Shown: positions 34,679-43,903 of the stretch, one piece after another | Layout: every line of letters starts with the position of its first letter | How positions within the stretch are numbered: position 1 is the stretch's first letter | Assembly (NCBI RefSeq): GCF_947489755.1 | Contig: NZ_CANLFB010000031.1 | Span: 1 to 43,903, forward strand | Source: an uncultured Psychromonas sp. | GTDB lineage: Bacteria > Pseudomonadota > Gammaproteobacteria > Enterobacterales > Psychromonadaceae | Length of the DNA stretch: 43,903 bases | Direction: 5' to 3' | Notes under the pieces: generated by a model | What the model was told of the DNA's origin: nothing | What the model saw: the letters and a program-made list of their open reading frames with translations, nothing else | Database searches by the model: none | Made by a program: the position numbers and the translations under genes

Positions 34679-36757
34679 TTAAAGCTCGATAGTCACTACT
34701 TCACCATCAATTGTTAGCTCTAATGTATTGCCAACTAATTTATGTGACACTTCAGTTTTAGGGCCGTTGATTTTACTTGGCACTAATAGCGTTAGAATGT
34801 TGTGTTCTTTTTTCGCTTTGAATTTAGCTTCAACATGACGATGCACTTCAAGGTCAGCATATTCAGCAGGGTCAACTTCACCAAAACCTTCTACGTTCTC
34901 AATTGAAAGTAGGTCGTTTTTGCTGTCGTTAATGAATGACACGTCTAATGTTGCGTTATCACCAATGATGTTGAATGAATCTGTCGCAGTTTCAGTTTTG
35001 AATGTGGTGTGTAATAACCAAGTCAGATCTTGCTCTGATTTTAGTGTTGCGGTATCACGCATTACAAACACTTTACCTTTAGCAAACCAGATTTTACGTT
35101 TGTAAGATTCAAGATCTGGGTTGTGGAATTGGTATGATGTAGATGCATCACCTTCCACAAATAATACGTCAGATTCTGTATCGTAATCACTTATTTTACC
35201 GCCAGCTTCAATACAGTAACGATCTTGATGTTCGCCTTCAAACTTAGTGGTTGTGTTCTCTGCATACTGACCTTTTCCATTAAATAATGGTAAGTTTTTA
35301 GAGAAGGTACGACGACGCCATTTGATGTGCATATCAACACCAAAACCACCGTAGTAACCTGTGATAGACGCTAGCGTATCGCCAAATGCATGGAGTGTGT
35401 AAGCATTTTGGTCACCGTGTGAATGGCTGATTGAACCGAATGGGCTACATTTGTAAACCATGTGGATGTGCTCTTCACGGTTTGTCATGTTGCTGTGGAA
35501 TGCTGCCCAACCTGTGATTGGGAATACTTTTAGTAGCGGCTTGTTTGAAGGCGCAACTTCAGGCATATCGTTCCATAGGTAATCAAAACGTAAGTCATCG
35601 TAACCAAAGTCCCACCAACCGAAGTTGTAGAATTTTGTATGGGCTTCAGTATCACGCGCTTTTAATTGGTTGTAGTACCAAATATATTCTGGCTTGTTGT
35701 TCACACCAGCAAAGTGCTTGATGTTGTAAGCGAGTTTAAGACCTGGGAAATCACCAATACTTGATTGGTCACAGAAACTAGCGCGCTTAGAATGTACTGG
35801 CATACAGTACATGATGAAGTCGCCGGTGTTTTTGTAGAATTCTTTGTTGAACATGTTGATAGACGTGTAGCTTTTCAGTAAGTCAAAAGACTCACCTAGG
35901 AACGCCATTTGTGTGTTCCAGTAATCTGGACCTTCAGCCCATGCACCGTCTTTACCGCCCCATGGTGGGTAATGCGTTGCATAGTATTCGATACCGTATT
36001 CGATGTATTCACGTGCTTTCGGGTATTCATTGTAAAGTGCGATACACGTCGGAATAACCGCTGAACTGATACTACGAACACCGTGACTGTTTAGCGGGTT
36101 CGCTAATAAATCGACCGTTACTTTAAGGTGATGCATGATCTCTTCTAAACGTACGATCAGTGCTTTTTTAACGATTTCACGTTCTTCATCTGAGAAGTAA
36201 GCGTGTAACCAGTCAAAACCCCATGCCATTGCTGCAATAACACGGAAAGCCGCTTCATCGTTGTAACCACGAGATGTAACGCCTTCTGGATCGTAAGACG
36301 CTAATTCTAATGTCCATGCTTTAGCTTTAGCGATGATTGCGTCATCTTCTAACACCACACCAGCGATAGACAGATTACGTGTTGCATTGAATGCCTCTTG
36401 GCAACTCACGTACATTTGACGCCAGTAAGGGCGCCATAAAGAGGCTTTACCGACTGTTTCTTCTGGATAAGCTTTTGGTTCTGCGTAAGGGGCAACGTCT
36501 AAAAACTTGTTTGTAGAGTTGTTCATGAACGCATCAAATTTGCAGTAACCTGCATCGCTTTTAAGATTTGCTTTGAATGCTGGAAGATCTTTACTTTGAA
36601 CTAATAGGCGAGGGTGCTCAACGCTTAAGTTATCAAGGAAAGAAAGATCAATTGTAGCTTTTTCGACTTTAACTGGCATCACATCAATCAGATTACCTGC
36701 AGACTTGTCGTTTTCTAATTTGATCGCTTTGATGGCGTCAAAAGACTTGTTAGACAT
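34679..36757 (-). CDS. Heparinase II/III-family lyase, probable PL15 oligoalginate lyase
   Basis: The 692-residue protein has no signal peptide, so it probably acts in the cytoplasm on imported oligosaccharides. HPRLLVQSKDLPAFKANL (48-65) opens an alpha/alpha-barrel region with NSHGVRS (His225) and GGKDGAWAEGPDYW (Tyr279); the heparinase II/III beta domain has GSISHSHGDQNAYTLHAFGD (His445). The spacings His225-Tyr279 (54) and Tyr279-His445 (166) equal those of His311, Tyr365 and His531 in the PL15 exo-alginate lyase Atu3025. This favours alginate oligomers as substrate and monosaccharide release. ATG 36757 follows AGAGGTC. A remnant of a paralog lies at 32980. Confidence 0.85.
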   Translation of the reverse strand: MSNKSFDAIKAIKLENDKSAGNLIDVMPVKVEKATIDLSFLDNLSVEHPRLLVQSKDLPAFKANLKSDAGYCKFDAFMNNSTNKFLDVAPYAEPKAYPEETVGKASLWRPYWRQMYVSCQEAFNATRNLSIAGVVLEDDAIIAKAKAWTLELASYDPEGVTSRGYNDEAAFRVIAAMAWGFDWLHAYFSDEEREIVKKALIVRLEEIMHHLKVTVDLLANPLNSHGVRSISSAVIPTCIALYNEYPKAREYIEYGIEYYATHYPPWGGKDGAWAEGPDYWNTQMAFLGESFDLLKSYTSINMFNKEFYKNTGDFIMYCMPVHSKRASFCDQSSIGDFPGLKLAYNIKHFAGVNNKPEYIWYYNQLKARDTEAHTKFYNFGWWDFGYDDLRFDYLWNDMPEVAPSNKPLLKVFPITGWAAFHSNMTNREEHIHMVYKCSPFGSISHSHGDQNAYTLHAFGDTLASITGYYGGFGVDMHIKWRRRTFSKNLPLFNGKGQYAENTTTKFEGEHQDRYCIEAGGKISDYDTESDVLFVEGDASTSYQFHNPDLESYKRKIWFAKGKVFVMRDTATLKSEQDLTWLLHTTFKTETATDSFNIIGDNATLDVSFINDSKNDLLSIENVEGFGEVDPAEYADLEVHRHVEAKFKAKKEHNILTLLVPSKINGPKTEVSHKLVGNTLELTIDGEVVTIEL

Positions 36758-37178
36758 TTAAGACCTCTACTTATGAAATTAATAAACTTTTACGTGCCTT
36801 CAAATACCGATCGTTAAAAAGAGGTACTCAAAGGAATTTAAATAAAATATACAGTCTAAATACGCGTTGAAAAGCAGGTTTTATGTGTTAAAACACGCTC
36901 TATTGTAGAGCAACAAGCTTTAGCTGTAATGATAAGACCTGTAGCAATTACGGTCTTAGCGATAATTAATTTATATCATTTGTATTACTTAATTACAATA
37001 ATGTGGCGATTGTTCAATTACGATTTTAGGGGTCGATCACAAGGACGCAATAGAGATGTAAAAAGTCGTTAATTACGCGTGGGTATTTGAGGTTTATTGT
37101 GAGGTTATTTGAACGCAATAAGCGGTCATTGAGAAGGTCGTCATTACTGTAAAAAAACAAAAAAGACCGTAAAAAGCA
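36758..37178. other. Upstream region of the PL15 gene
   Basis: About 420 bases with no gene. It must contain the lyase promoter (minus). Several small inverted repeats are present, none compelling as an operator. Confidence 0.4.
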
Positions 37179-37206
37179 AAAAAGCGAACTATGTTGTTCG
37201 CTTTTT
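37179..37206 (-). terminator. Terminator after the DUF3461 gene
   Basis: AAAAAGCGAAC and GTTCGCTTTTT form a perfect 11-bp stem with loop TATGTT. T-runs exist on both strands, so it can work in either direction. Confidence 0.88.
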
Positions 37207-37240
37207 GTTATTAAGAAACCATCATGTTTTAGCGGACTTA

Positions 37241-37627
37241 TTAAAGTTTATCTAATTTATGTTCTATCTCTTGGATCTTATTGTCTACTACCAATTGTAG
37301 ATGCTTTAAGTCTGATAATATTTGCTGTTTTAGTTCTTTTTCACTACTTACATGCAAGCTTAAGCTATCTAGCTCTTTAATGATTTTATGTAGTGTCGGA
37401 TTGATTTCTGATAATTCAGTCGTGCCTTGAATATGTTGGTTGTGTTGACCGCCACTGACTGTTTTTATTTGGCGTTGAAATTTATATTTACTGCTACGGC
37501 CTATCAACATGCCCGCGCCTTTACGGAAATATACTTTTAAAATATCTTTATCGCCTTCTTTACGTAATGAATAGCGTTTAATATTTTCTGGATTGCGGAT
37601 CCCGATGTCTCTAAGATTTGGATACAT
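37241..37627 (-). CDS. DUF3461 family protein
   Basis: The 128-residue product begins MYPNLRDIGIRNPENIKRYSLRKEGDKDILKVYFRKGAG and continues SSKYKFQRQIKTV, the conserved DUF3461 pattern. The C-terminal half is a predicted coiled coil (LHKIIKELDSLSLHVSSEKELKQQ). Function is unknown. The ATG is preceded by AAGGAGAAGTC, a strong ribosome site. It is monocistronic. Confidence 0.9.
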   Translation of the reverse strand: MYPNLRDIGIRNPENIKRYSLRKEGDKDILKVYFRKGAGMLIGRSSKYKFQRQIKTVSGGQHNQHIQGTTELSEINPTLHKIIKELDSLSLHVSSEKELKQQILSDLKHLQLVVDNKIQEIEHKLDKL

Positions 37628-37897
37628 GACTTCTCCTTAAGTATATTGTCGATAATAGTTTATTGGTCTTTAGTGTGAACTATCACGAAAAAAGATCAAT
37701 TCTTATTCTCTTAAATTAGCTTTTTATAGTGATATTTCTTACCTATCTTTGTCATTTATCAATATCTAAGCTTGGGTTTGGAAAGGATAGAATAAGGATA
37801 AATAGAAGGCAGATAATATTGTATTGGAAAGGTGAGGGAGTGGTTGAAAGGGGAGTTTAAAGTCGTTTATTTAATTTTAATAAAAGCCGTCTTGATT
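37628..37897. other. Intergenic region, no gene seen
   Basis: AT-rich leader region of the DUF3461 gene (minus). No repeat or hairpin stands out before the terminator at 37898. Confidence 0.35.
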
Positions 37898-37934
37898 AAC
37901 TAAAACCAGATAATCCTTTACTCTGGTTTTAGTT
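37898..37934 (-). terminator. Terminator after the AGCS symporter gene
   Basis: AACTAAAACCAGA and TCTGGTTTTAGTT form a perfect 13-bp stem around an 11-base loop, about 20 bases after the symporter stop. The U-tract is weak on the minus strand. Confidence 0.7.
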
Positions 37935-37955
37935 ATATTGAGCATGAAATAAAAG

Positions 37956-39368
37956 CTACTTTTTAGCTTCCCATATTCCAGGCTCTATCTTTTTATCTAA
38001 CGCGGGTATTTTAGTACGGTCAAAGGTTGGAACTTTACCCGCGCTAAGTTGTTGGTTGTAATCCTTAGCTAATTTAATCACTTCATTAGACAGTAATAAA
38101 ATAGCGATAAGGTTAACGATAGCCATTAAGCCCATCGATACATCAGCTAAAGACCAAATAACATTGTTGCTTTGTGTTGCACCAAACAAAATCATACCCA
38201 GTACCGCGATACGTAGAACGATTAGACCACGTGTATTTTTATGCTGTAAAAATACAAGATTTGTTTCTGCGTAAGAGTAGTTTGCAATGATTGATGTAAA
38301 AGCAAAGAACAGCAAGGCAATTGCAACAAAAGAACCACCCCAATCGCCAACTTGGATATCCAGTGCGCGTTGGGTTATTTCAACACCGCCCATTCCAGAG
38401 AATGACTCTAAGCCGCCTGATAACAAGATAATCGATGCTGTTGCTGTACAGATAATAATAGTATCGATGAAAACACCCAGCATTTGTACATAACCTTGTG
38501 AAGCAGGATGTGGCGGATAAGGAGAAGCCGTTGCTGCTGCATTAGCGGCACTACCCATACCTGCTTCATTCGAGAACAATCCACGTTGAACACCGGTCAT
38601 GATCATTGCACCAAATGCTCCACCGGTCGCTTCTTGCCAACCAAAGGCTGAGTCAAAAATAAGACCAAAAATACCAGGCAGTTCAGTGATGTTAATTAGC
38701 ACAACGTAAGCAGCGATAAGTAAGTAAACTAATGCCATTGCTGGCACAATTTTTTCAGCTACTTTTGCAATACCACGAATACCAGTAAAAATAACGGCTG
38801 CCGAAATAAGCGCTAAAATAATACCGACAGTTAATTTATCAAATTGGAATGACTCATGTAATGCGGCTGTAATTGAGTTTGCTTGCACAGCATTAAATAC
38901 TAAGCCAAATGCGATAATCAGGAAGATAGCGAATAAGCTACCCATCCAACGTGCATTTAAACCACGTTCCATATAATAAGCTGGGCCGCCTCGGAAGTTA
39001 CCTTCTTCGTCGTGTACTTTATAGGCTTGAGCCAATGTGCTTTCTGCGAAACTTGTTGCCATCCCTAATAATGCAATTAACCACATCCAGAAAATAGCAC
39101 CGGGGCCGCCTACGGTAATAGCGATTGCGACACCTGCTAAGTTACCTGTACCTACTCGTGCTGCTAAACTGGTGGATAATGCTTGGAAAGAAGAGATACC
39201 TTCTTTGTCGGACTTGCGGCTTCCTTTCATAACAGTAAAAGTATGAAAGAAGTGTCGGAATTGAATAAAACCTAATCTTATTGTGAAATAAATCCCTGTT
39301 CCGATTAATAAATAAACGAGGATTTGCCCCCATAATAAACCATTCAACGTATTGAGAAGCGATAACAT
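37956..39368 (-). CDS. AGCS-family alanine/glycine:cation symporter
   Basis: The 470-residue integral membrane protein has about ten membrane segments and the AGCS signatures: LGFIQFRHFFHTFTVMKG near the start, STSLAARVGTGNLAGVAIAI, GGPGAIFWMWLIALLGMATSFAESTLAQ, GGPAYYMERGL and GVQRGLFSNEAGMGSAANAAATA. These match YaaJ/AlsT/DagA-type carriers, which import alanine or glycine with sodium or protons. It ends in a basic cytoplasmic tail. It is a single-gene transcript divergent from the diguanylate cyclase. Confidence 0.94.
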   Translation of the reverse strand: MLSLLNTLNGLLWGQILVYLLIGTGIYFTIRLGFIQFRHFFHTFTVMKGSRKSDKEGISSFQALSTSLAARVGTGNLAGVAIAITVGGPGAIFWMWLIALLGMATSFAESTLAQAYKVHDEEGNFRGGPAYYMERGLNARWMGSLFAIFLIIAFGLVFNAVQANSITAALHESFQFDKLTVGIILALISAAVIFTGIRGIAKVAEKIVPAMALVYLLIAAYVVLINITELPGIFGLIFDSAFGWQEATGGAFGAMIMTGVQRGLFSNEAGMGSAANAAATASPYPPHPASQGYVQMLGVFIDTIIICTATASIILLSGGLESFSGMGGVEITQRALDIQVGDWGGSFVAIALLFFAFTSIIANYSYAETNLVFLQHKNTRGLIVLRIAVLGMILFGATQSNNVIWSLADVSMGLMAIVNLIAILLLSNEVIKLAKDYNQQLSAGKVPTFDRTKIPALDKKIEPGIWEAKK

Positions 39369-39991
39369 AAGGATACCTTTTTATTATATTGCGCGAGTCC
39401 CTTTAAATTATTAAAACGCAATTGGATAATGAATAAGCGCGCGATATTAGCAAATATGATGCTGTTTTGCTGATTTTTATAATTCAAAGGTAAATTGCTC
39501 TTGAATTCAAGTAATAAGTGCGTGTTATTTATTCATTTTGATAAGGCGAGTTAATATCGAAGCTCGTTTGGGTTAAAAATAGAACGCGGATAGTAAGGAA
39601 TACAATTAATTAATTGAGCGAATGGCTATTAATAGCGGAGCTGTAATTATTATTATAATTATTTGATTTAATTAATTTTGTAAACTATTAAATATTATTT
39701 AAACAATAAAAATATTTTAAAATAAACATTAATATTTTATTTTAATTTATGTTGTTGATTTTTATTGTTTTATTTGGGGTTTCTTTATTTTCGGATTTTA
39801 TTTTTTATCTCTATTTTTTTAAGTGGAATACAATTTTTACCTTTGTGTTCTTTTTTATATTGTTTAAAATTGAATCAATTAATTTGATATTTAATGTATA
39901 ATGTCTATTTGTCTCATTTAATTAGCCTCTACTAATGATTTATAAGCTTTGCAGGCAAAGAAGCCAATAAGCAATTAAGCTCAAGGACGAT
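39369..39991. other. Long AT-rich divergent intergenic region
   Basis: No gene is seen in about 620 bases. The stretch 39640-39800 is almost entirely A and T with runs of ATTTAA and AATATTTT, suitable for bent DNA or nucleoid-protein (H-NS-like) binding. It separates the AGCS and diguanylate cyclase promoters. Confidence 0.45.
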
Positions 39992-41611
39992 ATGCCCCGA
40001 TTACGACATAGATTAAGTTTCAGAGTGGTTACGCTCACGATTATATTAGCTGCCATGATTACTATCGTAGGGATCTCTGGCATCTTGTCATTAAAAGAAT
40101 TTCAAGAAGATTATGGGAAAATCAAAGGTAATAATTTTGAAATGCTACTGAATATGACCAAACTAAAAGTTCAGAGTAATGAAGTGCTGACGGCGACTAC
40201 CGATATGTTTTTAGCAGAAAATAAAAGTGATTTGAAAGACATTAATCTATACATCAAAGACAGGATGGCTTGGATAGATCAATTATCAGAAGAACTGGCT
40301 AATCGGGTTGATAACGTTCAAGAATTATTTATTTTAAAATCCCGTTTATATGCACAAGTTCAAGTTATTTCTGATGAAATGTTAAAAAAATTGGCGTTAT
40401 TAGATGCATTAATGATCGAATATAAAAAAGTAGAGGAATATAAACACGCTCAAATAAAGGCAGGGAATTCAAATATTGCCCTCATGGTTGATAATGTGAT
40501 GTCACTATTAAATTCACTGGATCAAAACAGTCTTTTGAGTCAGAAAAAACCTAATGCGGAGGAAGTTAAGCGACTTATTAATTCAATGAGATTTTCAACG
40601 TCAGAACAGCAATATAACCGCCTCACTGCCTTATTTCTCGAAAAACCATCTTTAACGTCTGCTTACCAAAATTATTTATCACAGATTCAAGCACTTAAAA
40701 TACTTAAATCTGAAAGTATCGAACTTAGCCAAGCGGTCACCTCTGTGACGGGCGAGGTTATTTTGACAACACAGAAAAATTTCTTGGATAATTTAAATAA
40801 AATAGAAGAAAAAATCACGTCACGCCAATCTGATTTGTACCTGTTGATGTTTGTGTCTTTTCTCATCACTTCATTATTAGTCTTTTTACAAATAGATTTT
40901 TTGCGTCGAGTACATCTTATACGTCAAGTTATCGAGGCGGGCGACGCTAAAAGCCAATTCCAAATACCTATAAAAGGAAGAGATGAAATCAGTGAAATGG
41001 CTAAATCAGTTAAAAAATACATTGATGAAATATTAGAAAAAGAACAGCAAGTCTCTGAAACTAATAAAAAGCTTGAGCATTTAGCGATGCATGATGGGTT
41101 AACTAATATTTATAACCGTCGCTATTTTGATGCCAAACTAGAACAGGAACATCTTCGTTATTTACGTTATAAAGAATCTTATTGTTTAGCGATGTTAGAT
41201 TTAGATCTCTTTAAAAATATTAATGATACTTATGGTCATGATATAGGCGATAAAGTCTTAGTTGAATTTACCACCCGAGTAACGAAACAACTGAGAGAAA
41301 CTGACCTCTTTGCCCGTTTAGGTGGTGAAGAATTTGGCTTATTAATGCCACAAACTTGTGAGCATAATGCGATGAAACTGATGGAGCGTATCAGAAGCAA
41401 TGTTGACTCTTTTCCATTTTTAATCAATGACTTCAGTATTAATTTTTCTGTTAGCATTGGATTGGTTGAAGTGCAGGAACTTGATGATATGCATGATGTA
41501 TTAAAACAACTCAGTTTGGCTGATAAAGCATTATATGAAGCAAAAAATACAGGACGTAATAGGATTGAAATATATCAAGGTGAGCCGTTGATTGCTCACC
41601 AAAGAGCGTAG
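39992..41611 (+). CDS. Membrane diguanylate cyclase with HAMP-like linker
   Basis: The product synthesises cyclic di-GMP. Membrane segment one is at about 11-33 and segment two at about 280-300, flanking a helical periplasmic sensor of about 245 residues. A HAMP-like region follows (IKGRDEISEMAKSVKKYIDEI), then a GGDEF domain opening HDGLTNIYNRRYFD. The active site is GGEEF (444-448), so catalysis is expected. The upstream RETD (435-438) is an intact I-site for product inhibition. MLDLDLFKNINDTYGHDIGD is also intact. Signal unknown. ATG 39992 follows CAAGGACG. Confidence 0.94.
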   Translation: MPRLRHRLSFRVVTLTIILAAMITIVGISGILSLKEFQEDYGKIKGNNFEMLLNMTKLKVQSNEVLTATTDMFLAENKSDLKDINLYIKDRMAWIDQLSEELANRVDNVQELFILKSRLYAQVQVISDEMLKKLALLDALMIEYKKVEEYKHAQIKAGNSNIALMVDNVMSLLNSLDQNSLLSQKKPNAEEVKRLINSMRFSTSEQQYNRLTALFLEKPSLTSAYQNYLSQIQALKILKSESIELSQAVTSVTGEVILTTQKNFLDNLNKIEEKITSRQSDLYLLMFVSFLITSLLVFLQIDFLRRVHLIRQVIEAGDAKSQFQIPIKGRDEISEMAKSVKKYIDEILEKEQQVSETNKKLEHLAMHDGLTNIYNRRYFDAKLEQEHLRYLRYKESYCLAMLDLDLFKNINDTYGHDIGDKVLVEFTTRVTKQLRETDLFARLGGEEFGLLMPQTCEHNAMKLMERIRSNVDSFPFLINDFSINFSVSIGLVEVQELDDMHDVLKQLSLADKALYEAKNTGRNRIEIYQGEPLIAHQRA

Positions 41612-41672
41612 TTAAGTAATATTGCTATATTTCGTTAGATAGCTATCTATTTACCTCACTGTCTACCTAGCT

Positions 41673-41704
41673 AACGACTTAATGAGGGCATTAAGTCGTT
41701 TTTG
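41673..41704. terminator. Bidirectional terminator
   Basis: AACGACTTAAT and ATTAAGTCGTT form a perfect 11-bp stem with loop GAGGGC, followed by TTTTTG. It lies between the convergent diguanylate cyclase and the hypothetical gene. Confidence 0.9.
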
Positions 41705-41709
41705 AATAG

Positions 41710-42033
41710 TTATTTTTCTTTTAGATTTTCTTTAAAAGCGTTAAGCATTTTAAATAGTAATTCAATTTTAACGACGATAGCAGGCAGTTGCTTCATGTAG
41801 TGCTCTTCTGTATCCGTTTGAATTGCTTGTAAATCTGCTGCTAATTCTTCTACATACGGTAAAAACGTATCGGCATGTTTTGTAAATGGCGTATCATCTG
41901 CAAAAATATGAGCGAAACCTGCCGTTTTTTGTTTGCGTAATTCACTTAAGGCTTGGTCAGCATCTACCGCTCGGTGGTAAATTATTTTAATATTTTCTTG
42001 AAGCTGTGCTTGCACGCTTTCTTTGCTCATCAT
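41710..42033 (-). CDS. Small conserved-looking hypothetical protein
   Basis: The 107-residue acidic, helical product (EELAADLQAIQTDTEEHYMKQLPAIVVKIELLFKMLNAF) has no signal peptide or membrane segment. The layout faintly recalls PriC-type primosomal proteins, but the match is too weak to name. The start MMSK offers ATG 42033 or the next codon; AGGAGAC lies just upstream. It lies downstream of epmB on the same strand, but the 118-base gap makes an operon uncertain. Confidence 0.7.
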   Translation of the reverse strand: MMSKESVQAQLQENIKIIYHRAVDADQALSELRKQKTAGFAHIFADDTPFTKHADTFLPYVEELAADLQAIQTDTEEHYMKQLPAIVVKIELLFKMLNAFKENLKEK

Positions 42034-42039
42034 TGTCTC

Positions 42040-42140
42040 CTGTGCAACTTAGTCTTTTAACTTAGTTATTTAACTGGTTATTTGGCTTAGCTATTTAACT
42101 TGGTCATATTAGCCTAGTCATTTAACCCTGCCATATTAAT
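42040..42140. repeat. Degenerate tandem repeat upstream of the hypothetical gene
   Basis: Variants of CTTAGTTATTTAACTGG recur five to six times (TTAGTTATTTAACTGGTTAT, CTTAGCTATTTAACTTGGTC, CCTAGTCATTTAACCC). It is the same style of decayed short duplication seen elsewhere in this window. Confidence 0.7.
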
Positions 42141-42151
42141 AATATCGGGCA

Positions 42152-43168
42152 TTATAACGAATGTATTAAGGTTTTGCTTTGTTGTCCTGCGATTTCTCTA
42201 CTTAAGCGTGGAACCAAATAGCCGGGTAATTCGCTTTGCATTTGTTTATGTAATGTTTGTGCGTGTTTTTCAGCGATATCAAAATGCGCTGCACCTTGAA
42301 CTTTATCAAGTAAAAACAGGTAGTAAGGCAGAATGTTAACTGAAAATAAGGCTTCACTGAGTGCGACAAGCGATTCAACATCATCGTTCACACCTTTTAA
42401 TAATACGCTTTGATTCAATAGCTGAATGCCAGCTTGGTGACAGCGTTGCATTGCTTGTGCAAAGTCATGGTCAATTTCTTGATGATGGTTAATATGTAGC
42501 ACTAATACGATTTTAAAGCGGCTTTGTTGCAAACGATCGGCGAGTGCTTGAGTAATACGAGACGGGATCACGACGGGTAAGCGTGTATGAATACGTAAAC
42601 GTGTTAATTGTGGCAATGCTTCCAGTTGTGTTAATAATTCAAATAACTGTTTATCTTTGCTCATTAACGGATCGCCACCACTGAGGATCACTTCATTGAC
42701 GTCAGGATGTGCTTGTATGTAATTAATGATCTCGATTATCTGAGATTTGTTAATGTTGTTCTCAGCGTAAGGAAAGTGACGTCTAAAACAATAGCGACAA
42801 TTCACCGCACATCCTGTTTTTAAAATAAGTAAAACCCGGCTTTTATATTTGTGTAATAAACCTTGTTGATTGTTATTTTGTTCAACGAGCGGATCCGTTG
42901 TATAACCCGATACGAGCAATTCTTCGTCGTTAATCGGCAGGACTTGTTTTAATAAAGGATCGTTAATATTGCCTTTCTTCATTTTCTTGATGAAGGGTAA
43001 AGGTACCAACATTGGGAATTGTTTTCTCGCAAGTTGACTAATTAGGTCGTTTTCTTGCTCAATCTCCAATATTTCCAATAGTTGTAGTGGATTTTTAACC
43101 GCATTAGCGAGTTCCTTTTGCCAAGTTGGCAAGTCAGCGGTATTATTCACGGTAATTATTTCAGGCAT
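42152..43168 (-). CDS. epmB: EF-P beta-lysylation protein EpmB (lysine 2,3-aminomutase-like)
   Basis: EpmB is a radical-SAM, PLP-dependent enzyme that makes (R)-beta-lysine for attachment to elongation factor P. The radical-SAM cysteines are in [20 protein letters not shown] (C-x3-C-x2-C); [11 protein letters not shown] and [12 protein letters not shown] are further family motifs, and [12 protein letters not shown] is near the PLP site. At 338 residues it matches E. coli EpmB (342) and lacks the C-terminal extension of clostridial aminomutases. It is divergent from its substrate gene efp, with 29 bases between starts. EpmA is not in the window. Confidence 0.95.
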   Translation of the reverse strand: MPEIITVNNTADLPTWQKELANAVKNPLQLLEILEIEQENDLISQLARKQFPMLVPLPFIKKMKKGNINDPLLKQVLPINDEELLVSGYTTDPLVEQNNNQQGLLHKYKSRVLLILKTGCAVNCRYCFRRHFPYAENNINKSQIIEIINYIQAHPDVNEVILSGGDPLMSKDKQLFELLTQLEALPQLTRLRIHTRLPVVIPSRITQALADRLQQSRFKIVLVLHINHHQEIDHDFAQAMQRCHQAGIQLLNQSVLLKGVNDDVESLVALSEALFSVNILPYYLFLLDKVQGAAHFDIAEKHAQTLHKQMQSELPGYLVPRLSREIAGQQSKTLIHSL

Positions 43169-43197
43169 TTTTTATCAGTTTAGTAATAGAGGTTATA

Positions 43198-43767
43198 ATG
43201 GCAACATATAGTACCAGTGATTTTAAAGGCGGGCTAAAGTTCATGCTCGATAATGAGCCATGTGTGATCATGGAAAACGAGTATGTTAAACCTGGTAAAG
43301 GCCAAGCCTTTAGCCGTGTTAAATATCGTAAGCTAATATCTGGCAAAGTGGTAGATAAAACATTCAAATCAAATGAAACAGTAGAGTCTGCTGATGTAAT
43401 GGATTTTGACTTAGCTTATCTTTACAACGATGGCGAGTTCTTCCATTTTATGGATAACGATACATTTGAACAAATTGCTGCAGATGCAAATGCTGTAGGC
43501 GATATGGACAAATGGTTAGTAGAGCAAAACATTTGTACTATCACGACTTGGAACGATGCACCGATTGCTGTAATGCCTCCTAACTTCGTTGAATTAGAAG
43601 TGACTGAAACAGACCCAGGTCTTAAAGGTGATACTGCCGGTACTGGTGGTAAACCTGCGACATTATCAACAGGCGCGACGGTACGTGTTCCTTTATTCAT
43701 CCAAATTGGTGAAACGATTAAAGTTGATACACGCAGTGGCGAATACGTTGGTCGTGTAAAAAAATAA
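43198..43767 (+). CDS. efp: Elongation factor P
   Basis: EF-P rescues ribosomes stalled at polyproline. The 189-residue product has the three-domain EF-P sequence: [22 protein letters not shown], the modified loop [15 protein letters not shown] with Lys34, [21 protein letters not shown], and C-terminal [29 protein letters not shown] plus [14 protein letters not shown]. Lys34 is the residue beta-lysylated by EpmA after EpmB. The start follows AGAGGTTATA. Divergent pairing with epmB is common in gammaproteobacteria. Confidence 0.97.
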   Translation: MATYSTSDFKGGLKFMLDNEPCVIMENEYVKPGKGQAFSRVKYRKLISGKVVDKTFKSNETVESADVMDFDLAYLYNDGEFFHFMDNDTFEQIAADANAVGDMDKWLVEQNICTITTWNDAPIAVMPPNFVELEVTETDPGLKGDTAGTGGKPATLSTGATVRVPLFIQIGETIKVDTRSGEYVGRVKK

Positions 43768-43903
43768 TCGATTCAATTCATTAATAATTGTTAATGGATT
43801 ATCGAAATAGAAAACCAGCATTGAGCTTAATGCCGATCAGTTAAGAAAATTAGTTGATTTTTAGCTGAAGAAGATCAAAATCCTATGACTCAAAAGGTCA
43901 TGG
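43768..43903. other. Downstream of efp to window end
   Basis: A weak AT-rich inverted repeat (CATTAATAATTGTTAATGG) follows the efp stop. No gene start is recognisable before the window ends. Confidence 0.35.

Noticed and set aside
41710..42033. Naming the hypothetical gene as priC
   Set aside because: Only faint resemblance in helical pattern; length (107) is well below PriC (about 175) and no diagnostic motif is visible.

Overview
The window reads as chromosomal DNA of a low-GC marine gammaproteobacterium. The best guess is a Psychromonas-like member of the Alteromonadales or Vibrionales side of the class. This rests on gene content only: mutY-yggX, an EF-P/EpmB pair, an FMN-riboswitch ribB, a GlyGly-CTERM serine protease, and cytoplasmic PL15 and secreted GH64 enzymes for algal glucans and alginate. 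No 16S gene is present, so the genus is an inference.

Layout. 1-7.8 kb is housekeeping: a SIMPL-domain periplasmic protein, an S-adenosylmethionine decarboxylase of the eukaryotic type, a phospholipase-D lipoprotein, a Phe-Thr-Phe tRNA cluster with a long tail of repeated terminators and tRNA 3' remnants, yggX-mutY, trmB and a J-domain protein. 8.6-17.2 kb carries a secreted trypsin-like protease and a loose phosphorus-acquisition neighbourhood (Na/phosphate cotransporter, CpdB-like nucleotidase, UspA, Tat-exported PhoX). 17.4-23.5 kb holds small conserved genes and a probable TetR regulon. A near-identical palindrome lies upstream of a VOC-family gene and between the tetR gene and a divergent cupin gene.

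23.7-28.9 kb is accessory. It opens with four tandem copies of a 360-bp hairpin-rich repeat arranged as A-B-A-B, followed by unrecognised membrane-associated genes, a group II intron remnant, two translationally coupled paralogous mini-membrane proteins, and further dispersed members of the same repeat family. Read on one strand, the repeats display GGA in the loops of hairpins whose stems change in a compensated way between copies. That is the look of an RNA with CsrA/RsmA-type binding sites, and it is the most interesting signal here.

28.9-36.8 kb contains ribB, a GH64-Big2-CBM6-CBM6 beta-1,3-glucanase, a decayed fragment of a second PL15 gene, a broken REP-associated tyrosine transposase between oppositely oriented REP sequences, and an intact PL15-type oligoalginate lyase. 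37-43.8 kb returns to core genes: a DUF3461 protein, an AGCS amino-acid:cation symporter, a membrane diguanylate cyclase, and epmB divergent from efp.

Start sites were moved inward where a ribosome binding site and family length supported it. Family names come from recognising motifs in the translated sequence, not from database searches.
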